Source: Muribaculaceae bacterium
GTDB lineage: Bacteria; Bacteroidota; Bacteroidia; Bacteroidales; Muribaculaceae
Reading direction: 5' to 3'
NCBI GenBank assembly: GCA_029058745.1
Contig: JAIDXM010000049.1
Coordinates: 45,069 to 109,068, forward strand
DNA length: 64,000 nucleotides
Part shown: positions 9,635 to 17,958 of the stretch, one piece after another
Layout: every line of letters begins with the position of its first letter
Position numbering within the stretch: the first letter of the stretch is position 1
Program-made: the position numbers and the translations under genes
The notes under the pieces: generated by a model
What the model saw: the letters and a program-made list of their open reading frames with translations, nothing else
Told to the model about the DNA's origin: nothing
The model's database searches: none

Positions 9635-10174
9635 AATCCTGTTTTTTTGAGTTATGTTTTAATATGGAACGCTCTTTGGGATGATAAGGTTTCCTTTTGA
9701 ACGCTTTTTAAGGATTTTGCTATCTATGCATTTGTGGGTATGGTGCGTGTAGCCGTCTTTGGGAGAATCAGGATGTGGCGGCATCCATCTTTCGCATTGC
9801 GCCGGAGGATGGCTGCCGTTGGATGTGTGGATATTATCTGTGGATTGTCAGAAAAAGGCCGTGGTGGGGTTCTGCTGGATATTATACTTTGAGATTTGCA
9901 TCGCAGTCGGGATATTATCGTTATAGTTGTGTTTTTATATGGCTGAAAATGCGCATGGAGGCTCGGCTTGTGGCGAAAATCAAAATCTCGAATAGGCTAA
10001 ATTATGTGAATTGTAATATAAAATGGTTATAATCAATTATATAAATGATGTTAAAAAGTTTTGTTATTTCTGATGAAATAGAATGAGAATCCGATATTTT
10101 GCGTTGATTTAATGATGGAAATGGAATTATTGTGATTTTTTTTGTAAGAGAGTTGTATATGTCGTGATTTTTTG
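9635..10174. other. Gene-poor AT-rich intergenic region, candidate replication origin
   Basis: About 540 bp without a credible gene. The last 170 bp are very AT-rich. Transcription diverges here: everything to the left runs on the minus strand, and everything for the next 34 kb to the right on the plus strand, apart from a decayed transposase and one fragment. DnaA-box-like words occur at about 9825-9850 (TGTGGATAT, then TGTGGATTG 7 nt later), and a TTATCTACA lies at about 9167. The 9775-10032 open frame has no protein-like character. No dnaA gene is in the window, so origin status is only a hypothesis. Confidence 0.3.
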
Positions 10175-10182
10175 TATTTTTG
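10175..10182 (+). promoter_or_regulatory. Bacteroidetes -7 element for ybeY
   Basis: TATTTTTG matches the Bacteroidetes sigma -7 consensus TAnnTTTG. Transcription would start near 10188. That leaves only about 7 nt before an ATG at 10195 but about 64 nt before the ATG at 10252, which favours the latter as the ybeY start. A good -33 TTTG is not evident. Confidence 0.5.
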
Positions 10183-10251
10183 CAAGATTGAAAAATGTTC
10201 CCGGTTGTGTTTGTCGGCAAGACATTCCCTGTCGGGATAGATTTATATGCA

Positions 10252-10680
10252 ATGATAGAATTTCAGACAAAAGACGTGGCGATGCCTGCGCTCGACATGA
10301 GAAAGGTGGAAATCTGGCTTGGAGAGGTGGCGGCTTCGCATGGACGTAGAATCGGAAATGTGAATTATCTTTTTTGTGATGACAATGAGATTCTCCGTGT
10401 GAATAGGGAATTTCTCGGTCATGACTATTTCACCGACATAATCACGTTTGATTATTCACATCGTGATAGGGTAGGGGGCGACTTGTTTATCTCGCTTGAT
10501 ACGGTGGCGAGCAACGCTGCCGGACTTGGAGAGGACTATGATACGGAATTGTTGCGTGTGATAGTCCACGGAGTGCTTCATCTGTGTGGCATTGATGACA
10601 AGGGTCCCGGAGAACGGGAAGTGATGGAGGCGGCCGAGAATGCAGCTCTTGATATGTGGAAAAACTGTAGAACGCACTGA
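10252..10680 (+). CDS. ybeY: YbeY, 16S rRNA maturation endoribonuclease
   Basis: Zinc-dependent endoribonuclease of the UPF0054 family, involved in 16S rRNA 3'-end processing and 70S quality control. With the chosen ATG it has 142 residues, a normal size; an upstream ATG at 10195 would add 19 residues unlike the family. It contains NREFLGHDYFTDIITFDY and the metal motif HGVLHLCGIDD. Two histidines are present (H106, H110), but the position of the third ligand in the usual HGxLHLxGxDH motif is Asp116. I think this departure is shared by Bacteroidetes homologues. The stop is 3 nt before mnmG. Confidence 0.93.
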   Translation: MIEFQTKDVAMPALDMRKVEIWLGEVAASHGRRIGNVNYLFCDDNEILRVNREFLGHDYFTDIITFDYSHRDRVGGDLFISLDTVASNAAGLGEDYDTELLRVIVHGVLHLCGIDDKGPGEREVMEAAENAALDMWKNCRTH

Positions 10681-10683
10681 CTG

Positions 10684-12639
10684 ATGAAATTTGATTACGA
10701 TGTAATAGTTGTCGGAGCCGGTCATGCCGGATGTGAGGCGGCGGTGGCGGCGGCGCGTCTGGGGGTGTCGGTGCTTCTGATTACCGCAGATTTAAACAAG
10801 GTGGCCCAGATGTCATGTAATCCTGCTGTCGGAGGTATTGCTAAGGGTCAGATTGTTAGGGAGATAGATGCATTAGGCGGCCAGATGGGTATTATTGCTG
10901 ACACGACGGCTATACAGTTCCGCATGCTTAATCGGTCGAAGGGTCCGGCTGTATGGTCGCCTCGTGTGCAGTCTGACAGAAGTCGCTATATCGATGCATG
11001 GCGAAAGGTGCTGGAATCAGAGCCGGGACTGGAGCTTTTTCAGGATATGGTGACCGGTTTTGAGTTTGAAAAAGTTAATGGCGCGATTCGTGTCATTGCG
11101 GTGAATACGGCTTTAGGCTTCAGGTTTGGGGCGAAAAAGGTGGTGCTCACTGCCGGAACTTTCCTGAACGGGCTGATGCACTTTGGAGCCACCCAGATTG
11201 AAGGCGGCAGGGTGTCGGAGCCAGCGGCCAAAGGGATTACGGAGCAACTTATGGAGATTGGTTTCCATTCCCTCAGGATGAAGACAGGCACTCCCGCACG
11301 TATTGACTCGCGGAGTATCGATTTTTCCTTGGCTGAGCGTCAGGATGGCGATGATGTAGTGGAGGTGACAGCGAAAGGAGAGGACGGCATGGAGGATTCT
11401 GTGGCGCTTGTGAGAAGGGATTTTCATAAGTTCTCGTTTCTTCCTGGTGTCCAAAGGATTTTGAAGCCTCGCAGTTGCTATATAGTACACACCAATCCGG
11501 AAGTGCACAAGGTGCTTAGCGACAATCTTGCGGATTCTCCTTTATATAATGGGCAGATAAGGAGCATCGGTCCACGCTATTGTCCCAGTATAGAGACTAA
11601 GATAGTTACATTCTCCGATAAGGAGAGCCATCAGCTTTTCTTGGAGCCCGAGGGGGAATCTACCACGGAGTTCTATATAAACGGTTTTTCAAGCTCATTG
11701 CCTTGGAGGGTGCAGCTTGACTCGTTGCGTCATGTGCCCGCGTTGAGGGATGTGCATTTCTATCGTCCCGGATATGCCATAGAGTACGATTATTTCGACC
11801 CGACACAATTGACTCATGATTTGCAGACAAAGCTTGTGGAGGGTTTGTATTTCGCCGGACAGGTGAATGGCACCACCGGTTATGAGGAGGCAGCCGCGCA
11901 GGGGCTGATGGCGGGAATCAACGCCGCCTTGAGTGTTGCCGGGAAATCTCCTTTGGTTCTTGGCCGAGATCAGGCCTATATAGGAGTCCTTATAGACGAT
12001 CTTGTGACGAAAGGGGTAGATGAGCCTTACCGCATGTTCACGTCACGGGCAGAGTATCGGATTCTTTTGCGTCAGGATGATGCCGACATGCGTCTGACTC
12101 CCGTCGGGGCCGAGGTTGGACTCGCCACTCCAGAAAGGGTGGCGGCGATGACAGCCAAGCGGGAGATGCGGGATTCATTGATTGAATGGTGTGCCGGATT
12201 TACGGTGAAAATGGGTGATAAGATAAACGGATGGTTGTCCGGTATGGGCACGTCTCCGCTGTCGTCGTCAATGCGTCTTTACGAACTCTTGAAACGTCCG
12301 CAGTTGAATTTCTCCAACCTCTCTACGGTAATATCGAGATTGCGTAAGCGTCTTGAGGAATTGCCGGAAGAACGTAGGGAAGAGATTGTGGAGTCTGCCG
12401 AGATTCTGATTAAGTACGGAGGTTATATTGACAGGGAGAGGGAGCTTGCCGAGAAGTATAGACGTCTTGAATATGTCAGGATTCCGGAGGAGATTGACTA
12501 TTGTTCCCTTCATTCTCTCTCCACGGAGGCGAGACAGAAGCTTCAGGCCATCCGTCCGGCGACGATAGGCCAGGCATCCCGTATTCCCGGAGTGTCGCCC
12601 GCCGACATCAATATACTTCTTGTGCTTCTCCATAGATAG
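10684..12639 (+). CDS. mnmG: MnmG (GidA), tRNA uridine-34 modification enzyme
   Basis: FAD- and NADH-dependent protein that works with MnmE to build the 5-carboxymethylaminomethyl group on wobble uridine 34 of several tRNAs. The 651 residues start with a dinucleotide-binding loop VVGAGHAGCEAA (GxGxxG at 11-16). Family signatures include MSCNPAVGGIAKGQIVREIDALGG, MKTGTPARID, FAGQVNGTTGYEEAAAQGL and FTSRAEYRILLRQDDADMRLTP. It follows ybeY after 3 nt. mnmG is a common neighbour of replication origins, relevant to the parS-like site downstream. Confidence 0.97.
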   Translation: MKFDYDVIVVGAGHAGCEAAVAAARLGVSVLLITADLNKVAQMSCNPAVGGIAKGQIVREIDALGGQMGIIADTTAIQFRMLNRSKGPAVWSPRVQSDRSRYIDAWRKVLESEPGLELFQDMVTGFEFEKVNGAIRVIAVNTALGFRFGAKKVVLTAGTFLNGLMHFGATQIEGGRVSEPAAKGITEQLMEIGFHSLRMKTGTPARIDSRSIDFSLAERQDGDDVVEVTAKGEDGMEDSVALVRRDFHKFSFLPGVQRILKPRSCYIVHTNPEVHKVLSDNLADSPLYNGQIRSIGPRYCPSIETKIVTFSDKESHQLFLEPEGESTTEFYINGFSSSLPWRVQLDSLRHVPALRDVHFYRPGYAIEYDYFDPTQLTHDLQTKLVEGLYFAGQVNGTTGYEEAAAQGLMAGINAALSVAGKSPLVLGRDQAYIGVLIDDLVTKGVDEPYRMFTSRAEYRILLRQDDADMRLTPVGAEVGLATPERVAAMTAKREMRDSLIEWCAGFTVKMGDKINGWLSGMGTSPLSSSMRLYELLKRPQLNFSNLSTVISRLRKRLEELPEERREEIVESAEILIKYGGYIDRERELAEKYRRLEYVRIPEEIDYCSLHSLSTEARQKLQAIRPATIGQASRIPGVSPADINILLVLLHR

Positions 12640-12771
12640 AAGGGCGGCATGAGATGTGGCCCCACAGGTTGTGAAACGATACTCCGGATAAATCGGAAAA
12701 ATCAGACCGTGGACAATCACGGGAGAATTAGGCCGTTTATTAAGTGTAATGAAATAAACAAGATAGAATAA

Positions 12772-12793
12772 AATTGTTCCACGTGGAACAATT
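12772..12793. promoter_or_regulatory. parS-like centromere site (perfect palindrome)
   Basis: A perfect 22-bp palindrome whose 16-bp core TGTTCCACGTGGAACA (12775-12790) has the form of the bacterial parS consensus, TGTTNCACGTGNAACA, bound by ParB. It lies in the non-coding gap between mnmG and apt, 40 nt before the apt start. Identification is by sequence match; no parA or parB gene is in the window. Confidence 0.7.
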
Positions 12794-12832
12794 GCGGTTT
12801 TATTAGAAACGAATAAAAGAATTTTATAACAC

Positions 12833-13357
12833 ATGGAACTTGAACAGTTGAAATCATTGATTCGCGATGTGCCTGATTTCCCTTCCAAGGGGATAATATT
12901 TCGCGATCTCACCACGATGCTTAAGAATGGGGAGGCTCTTCATATGATGAGCAAGGCATTGGCAGATCTTTATCGCGACAAGGGTATAACCAAGGTTGTG
13001 GGTATCGAATCTCGCGGTTTCATCGGAGGGAGCATCCTTTCGTATGAGCTCGGATGCGGTTTTGTGCCTGCGAGAAAACCGGGGAAGCTGCCCTCTGTCA
13101 CCATCAAGAAGGCGTATGCCAAGGAGTATGGCGTGGATATGATAGAGCTCCACAGCGATGCGATTGGCCCTGATGATGTGGTGGTGCTTCATGATGACCT
13201 TCTCGCCACGGGCGGCACCATGCTCGCATGCTATGAGCTTGTGAAGAGCATGAACCCGAAAAAGATTTATTTCAATTTCATTGTCGAGCTTACGGCCTTG
13301 AAGGGTAGGGAAGTGCTTCCTGAGGAGTGTGAGGTGACAACCTTGCTGAGATATTGA
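12833..13357 (+). CDS. apt: Adenine phosphoribosyltransferase
   Basis: Purine salvage enzyme converting adenine and PRPP to AMP in the cytoplasm. The 174 residues are the standard length. It opens with IRDVPDFPSKGIIFRDLTTM, typical of Apt, has GIESRGFIGG at about 58-66, and the PRPP-binding motif VVLHDDLLATGGTM ending at 130. It stands between mnmG and uvrC, an order I believe is conserved in Bacteroides relatives. Its 193-bp upstream gap contains the parS-like palindrome. Confidence 0.97.
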   Translation: MELEQLKSLIRDVPDFPSKGIIFRDLTTMLKNGEALHMMSKALADLYRDKGITKVVGIESRGFIGGSILSYELGCGFVPARKPGKLPSVTIKKAYAKEYGVDMIELHSDAIGPDDVVVLHDDLLATGGTMLACYELVKSMNPKKIYFNFIVELTALKGREVLPEECEVTTLLRY

Positions 13358-13433
13358 ATCGCGTTTTCGCGGATGTGTGTTCAGAGAGGCGGGGCTGTTA
13401 TGGCTTTCGCCTCTCTCAAATTTAGTGAGAACT

Positions 13434-15458
13434 ATGGAAAATGATGTTGTGCCTGCTTCGGGCGATTCCCGTGTGTCTTTGACGGTCCCTTTGTCGGAGG
13501 GAGGCGCGAAGGTGGCCGGCCGTGAAGATGTGGATGCCGCGATTGGCAGGCTTATGGCCGACGCCGGGAGAAATATCGATGAAACCGGGAAATTTGACAT
13601 AGAGATTGAGCCTGACAGGACTAAGGAAGACATTCTCAACAATCGTCCCGGGGCTCATCTCCGGGAGAAGATTCTGAACCTTCCGGAGTCGCCAGGGGTG
13701 TATATGTATATAGACCGCGACGGACGTGTGATTTATGTGGGAAAGGCGAAACGTCTGAAGAGAAGGGTGTCGTCATATTTCAACCGTCGTCATGACTCCA
13801 CGCGGACTAATCTACTGGTGCGGAATATAGTGGATATGCGTTTCATTGTCGTGGCTACGGAGGAGGATGCCCTGCATCTGGAGAACGCGATGATTAAGGC
13901 ATACCAGCCTCATTACAACGTGCTGCTGAAAGACGACAAGTCGTATCCCTGGATAGTGGTGACAAGGGAACTTTATCCCCGTGTCTTCATGACCCGCGAA
14001 AAGGATGAGGATGGAAAGTATTACGGGCCCTACAGCAATCCGCAGAGCGCGAAAGTGGTGCTTCAGCTCATCCGCGACGTGTTTCCCCTCAGAAGTTGCA
14101 AACACGCGCTTGAGGAGAGGGGCATAGCGCGTGGGAAATACCGGTTGTGTCTCGACTATCATATAAAAAAATGTGGAGGGGCTTGCCGTGGTTTTGTGTC
14201 TCCCGATGAATACGGGAAATATGTAGGGCAGGTGAGGCAGATTCTGAATGGAGAGACCCTCGTGCTCGAACAACACCTCAAGGGGGAGATGGACCGTCTG
14301 AGCGAGGAATGGAAATTCGAGGAGGCCCAGATTGTGAAAGAGAAATATGAGGCATTGCGACGCTATAATTCGAAGTCTGTGATAGCGCGTACTGAGACGG
14401 AAGACGCCGACATGTTCGCCTACGATGAATCCGGCGATTCCGCGTATGTGAATTTCATGCATCTCCATCATGGAGCCGTGGTGCAGAGTCTGAATATGGA
14501 ATTCCGCAGGAAACTCGCGGAGACATCGTCGGAGATTCTTTCCATGGCCATAGCGGAGGTGGAACGCAGGTTCTCGCGTAGGTTCACGTCTCTGATAGTG
14601 CCTTTTCTCCCGGATGTGGAATTCGATGGGGTGACTTTCGTGGTGCCGAAGCGAGGTGATAAGAAGAGAATCCTTGAGGTCGGCATGAAGAATGTGAGGC
14701 AATATATGACCGACAAGGAGAAGCTGGCAGAGAAGCTTGACCCGGAGAAAGGAGTGGAGCGTCTGATGGAGCAGATGAGAAGCGATTTCCACCTTAATGT
14801 CCAGCCACGTCATATAGAGTGTTTCGACAACTCGAACATACAGGGCACGAACCCGGTGGCAAGCTGTGTGGTGTTCAGAAATGGCAAGCCATCCCGCAGG
14901 GATTACCGTCATTTCTGCATAAAGACCGTGGTTGGGGCCAATGACTTCGCATCAATGAAGGAAGTGCTCCATCGCCGCTATTCAAGAATGATAGCGGAGG
15001 GTGAACCGTTGCCGCAGTTGGTGGTGGTGGACGGTGGCAAAGGACAGCTCAGCGCGGCGGTGGAGGCTTTCGATGAAATGGGGATAAGAGGGGAGGTCGC
15101 GCTCGTTGGAATCGCGAAGCGCCTTGAGGAGATATATTTTCCCGGCGACCAGCTTCCCCTGTATATCGACAAGAAGAGCCGGAGCCTTCAGGTGGTGCAG
15201 CATCTCCGCGACGAGGCCCACCGTTTCGGAATCACCCATCACCGGCTACGGCGTTCAAAGGGGCAGGTGAAAAGTGAACTCGACGGTATAAAGGGGGTGG
15301 GAGAAGTGACAGCCCGCAATCTTATGAAGGCATTCAAGAGTGTCAAGAGAATCGGGGAGGCATCGCTCGACGACCTTGCGGATGTTGTAGGCCTCGCTAA
15401 GGGGAAGGTGGTTTTCCGCCATTTTCATCCGGATTCATCGGCTTCCGGGGATGAGTGA
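13434..15458 (+). CDS. uvrC: UvrC, excinuclease ABC subunit C
   Basis: Nucleotide-excision-repair endonuclease that incises both sides of a lesion recruited by UvrAB. From ATG 13434 it has 674 residues; an ATG at 13377 would add 19. The GIY-YIG domain (GVYMYIDRDGRVIYVGKAKR) begins only at about residue 88, so there is an N-terminal extension of roughly 75-85 residues of low complexity (MENDVVPASGDSRVSL...). Then come the Cys-containing CLDYHIKKCGGACRG, a UvrB-binding UVR segment (EMDRLSEEWKFEEAQIVKEK), the RNase H-like nuclease domain (ECFDNSNIQGTNPVAS, VVVDGGKGQ), and a helix-hairpin-helix tail (LDGIKGVGEVTARNLM). No ATG is suitably placed to remove the extension. Confidence 0.94.
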   Translation: MENDVVPASGDSRVSLTVPLSEGGAKVAGREDVDAAIGRLMADAGRNIDETGKFDIEIEPDRTKEDILNNRPGAHLREKILNLPESPGVYMYIDRDGRVIYVGKAKRLKRRVSSYFNRRHDSTRTNLLVRNIVDMRFIVVATEEDALHLENAMIKAYQPHYNVLLKDDKSYPWIVVTRELYPRVFMTREKDEDGKYYGPYSNPQSAKVVLQLIRDVFPLRSCKHALEERGIARGKYRLCLDYHIKKCGGACRGFVSPDEYGKYVGQVRQILNGETLVLEQHLKGEMDRLSEEWKFEEAQIVKEKYEALRRYNSKSVIARTETEDADMFAYDESGDSAYVNFMHLHHGAVVQSLNMEFRRKLAETSSEILSMAIAEVERRFSRRFTSLIVPFLPDVEFDGVTFVVPKRGDKKRILEVGMKNVRQYMTDKEKLAEKLDPEKGVERLMEQMRSDFHLNVQPRHIECFDNSNIQGTNPVASCVVFRNGKPSRRDYRHFCIKTVVGANDFASMKEVLHRRYSRMIAEGEPLPQLVVVDGGKGQLSAAVEAFDEMGIRGEVALVGIAKRLEEIYFPGDQLPLYIDKKSRSLQVVQHLRDEAHRFGITHHRLRRSKGQVKSELDGIKGVGEVTARNLMKAFKSVKRIGEASLDDLADVVGLAKGKVVFRHFHPDSSASGDE

Positions 15459-15651
15459 CGGGGAATGGAAGGGCTGCTGATATGGCGGGGTGGTGACAGG
15501 ATATGTGGCATGGAATGAAAAAATAAGTGAATAATCCATTCCCGGTTTTGTTAAAACGCATTTCTGCGCGTTATCTATATAGAAGGGGTGTGCGTGTCCG
15601 GAAGCGGGACGTATGCGCCGACATCAGGCAACGAAAAGAAATTTACCGGAT

Positions 15652-17919
15652 ATGAAGAGTAAGGATAAGGAGGGAGCGTCCGCTCCCCGCATGAAGAAAG
15701 GACAGCTTCAGGACAAAATAATGAGATTCCTGGAGAAGGAAAATAAGCAGTCGTTCAACTATAAGCAGATTGCATTTGCGGTGGGTGCCACCCATCCGTC
15801 CAACCGTATGGATATAATAAATCTTCTTGACGAACTCGCCGCAGGAGAGCTGATTCAGGAGGTGAGCCTTGGAAAATACAAGGCCATCACCAACCGGGGC
15901 ACCGAGAACGTGGGGATATTCGTCAGGCGTAGCAACGGGCGCAACAGTGTCTCGATTGATGACGAGATGATACTTGTGGCGGAGCGCAATTCCATGCACG
16001 CCCTTAATGGCGACAAGGTGAAGGTGGAGATTTCCGCACGCCGGAAGGGGCAGGAGCCGGAGGCCAAGGTGATAGAGATTCTTGAACCGAAGGACCAGGT
16101 GTTCATTGGCACTCTGCAAGTGGAGAAGAACTATGCTTCCCTTGTCACCGATTCCAAGTTCCTTGCGGCCGACATCATCATACCGCGTTCGAAGCTTCGC
16201 GGCGGAAAGACCGGCGACAAGGCGATTGCCCGTATCACACAGTGGCGCGACGAGGAGATGAACCCGAGGGGTGAGGTGGTCGATATACTCGGGAGGAAAG
16301 GGGAGAACACCGCCGAGATGCATGCCATATTGGCCGAGTTCGGGCTCCCGTACAAATATCCGGAGAATGTGGAGAAGGCCGCCGGAAAGATAGGTCCCGG
16401 AATCACCCCGGAGGAAGTGGCCCGCAGGGAAGACTTCCGGGGAGTCGTGACATTCACCATAGACCCCCGCGACGCCAAGGACTTCGATGACGCGCTCTCG
16501 ATTCGCCAGCTTGCCAACGGCAATTGGGAAGTGGGCGTGCATATCGCCGATGTCACGCATTATGTCACCCCGAATTCCGTGATTGACCGGGAGGCCCAGC
16601 AACGTGCCACGAGTGTATATCTCGTGGACCGTACCATCCCGATGTTGCCGGAGCATCTGTCCAACGGCATATGCTCCCTCCGTCCCGATGAGGAGAAGCT
16701 GACATTCTCGGCGATTTTCGAGCTTGACAACAAGGCCAACGTGGTCAACTACCGCATAGGGCGAACCGTCATAAAGTCGAACCGGCGCTTCACGTATGAG
16801 GAGGCACAGCAGATAATTGAAACCGGAGAGGGCGATTATGCCAGGGAGGTGCTTACCCTCAACACTCTTGCCCAGGAGTTGCGCCGCCGCCGCTACGACA
16901 ATGGTGCCCTGGAGTTCGACAGGGCGGAGGTGAGATTCGAGATTGATGACGAGGGACACCCTGTGAGTGTATATTTCAAGGAGTCGAAGGAGGCCAACAA
17001 ACTCATTGAGGAATTCATGCTCCTGGCCAACCTCACGGTGGCCGAGAGTGTGGGGAAGGTGGCGCGAGGAAAGAAGGCGAAGTCATTCGTGTATCGTGTG
17101 CATGATAATCCGGATCCGGAGAAAATCACCAATTTCTCACAGATTGCCCTGCGGTTTGGCCACAAGGTGAAGACTGAGGGTTCGGCCAGGGAAGTGAACA
17201 GGAGTCTTAACCGTCTCCTGAAAGACGTGAAAGGGAAAGGGGAGGAAAACATGCTCGCCATGCTTGCCATAAGGAGTATGGCGAAGGCTGTATATACCAC
17301 CGAGAATGTGGGGCACTACGGACTCGCGTTGCCGTATTACACGCATTTCACATCCCCTATACGCCGTTATCCCGACATGATGGTGCATCGCCTTCTCGCA
17401 AAGTATGCCGACGGAGCCAGGAGCGTTGACCGTCTGAAACTCGAGGACCAATGCAAGCACTCCTCCGACATGGAGCAGCTTGCCGCCAATGCCGAGCGTG
17501 CCTCGATACGCTACAAGCAGGTGGAGTTTATGAAAGACCGTCTCGGCGAGATTTACGAGGGAGTCATTTCCGGAGTGACGGAATGGGGATTCTATGTGGA
17601 GCTTGACGAGAACAAGTGTGAGGGGCTTGTGCCGGTGCGCGACCTCGCTGATGATTATTATGACTATGATGAGAAGAATTATTGTCTCACGGGACGCAAG
17701 TTCCATCACAAGTATTCTCTCGGCGACATCGTGAGGGTGCAGGTGGCGCGTGCCGACCTCGACCGCAAGCAACTCGACTTCGCTCTTGTAAGCGACGAGG
17801 GGAATCCCAACAAGCCGATTGTGGAGAGCAAGGGGAGCAAGAATCCACGCCACAATCCGAAGGATAAAAAGAAAACCCGTTCACATGGGGGCAACACCCG
17901 CAGGAAGAAGGGGAAATAA
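15652..17919 (+). CDS. rnr: RNase R family 3'-5' exoribonuclease
   Basis: RNB-family hydrolytic exoribonuclease that degrades structured RNA. From ATG 15652 it has 755 residues; an in-frame ATG at 15613 would add 13. An N-terminal winged-helix RNA-binding region (KIMRFLEKENKQSFNYKQIA) precedes cold-shock-like domains. The catalytic RNB signature DPRDAKDFDDALS at about 271 carries the metal-binding aspartates, followed by HIADVTHYV and YYTHFTSPIRRYPDMMVHR. A C-terminal S1 domain starts at about 637 (YEGVISGVTEWGFYVEL), and a lysine-rich tail (PKDKKKTRSHGG...) ends the protein. Confidence 0.95.
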   Translation: MKSKDKEGASAPRMKKGQLQDKIMRFLEKENKQSFNYKQIAFAVGATHPSNRMDIINLLDELAAGELIQEVSLGKYKAITNRGTENVGIFVRRSNGRNSVSIDDEMILVAERNSMHALNGDKVKVEISARRKGQEPEAKVIEILEPKDQVFIGTLQVEKNYASLVTDSKFLAADIIIPRSKLRGGKTGDKAIARITQWRDEEMNPRGEVVDILGRKGENTAEMHAILAEFGLPYKYPENVEKAAGKIGPGITPEEVARREDFRGVVTFTIDPRDAKDFDDALSIRQLANGNWEVGVHIADVTHYVTPNSVIDREAQQRATSVYLVDRTIPMLPEHLSNGICSLRPDEEKLTFSAIFELDNKANVVNYRIGRTVIKSNRRFTYEEAQQIIETGEGDYAREVLTLNTLAQELRRRRYDNGALEFDRAEVRFEIDDEGHPVSVYFKESKEANKLIEEFMLLANLTVAESVGKVARGKKAKSFVYRVHDNPDPEKITNFSQIALRFGHKVKTEGSAREVNRSLNRLLKDVKGKGEENMLAMLAIRSMAKAVYTTENVGHYGLALPYYTHFTSPIRRYPDMMVHRLLAKYADGARSVDRLKLEDQCKHSSDMEQLAANAERASIRYKQVEFMKDRLGEIYEGVISGVTEWGFYVELDENKCEGLVPVRDLADDYYDYDEKNYCLTGRKFHHKYSLGDIVRVQVARADLDRKQLDFALVSDEGNPNKPIVESKGSKNPRHNPKDKKKTRSHGGNTRRKKGK

Positions 17920-17958
17920 TCAATCATAACATAAAAGTGAAGTGAAATACTTTTTCAG

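Noticed and set aside
9775..10032. Possible 85-residue protein upstream of ybeY
   Set aside because: Odd composition (many W, Y, R and G), no homology recognised, no promoter; lies in an AT-rich non-coding gap.
12854..13642. 262-codon minus-strand frame over apt and the uvrC start
   Set aside because: Antisense shadow covering two genes and their gap; not protein-like.
15643..16959. 438-codon minus-strand frame
   Set aside because: Antisense to rnr; no recognisable domains, and rnr is clearly the real gene. The same applies to the 366-codon frame at 13812-14912 inside uvrC.
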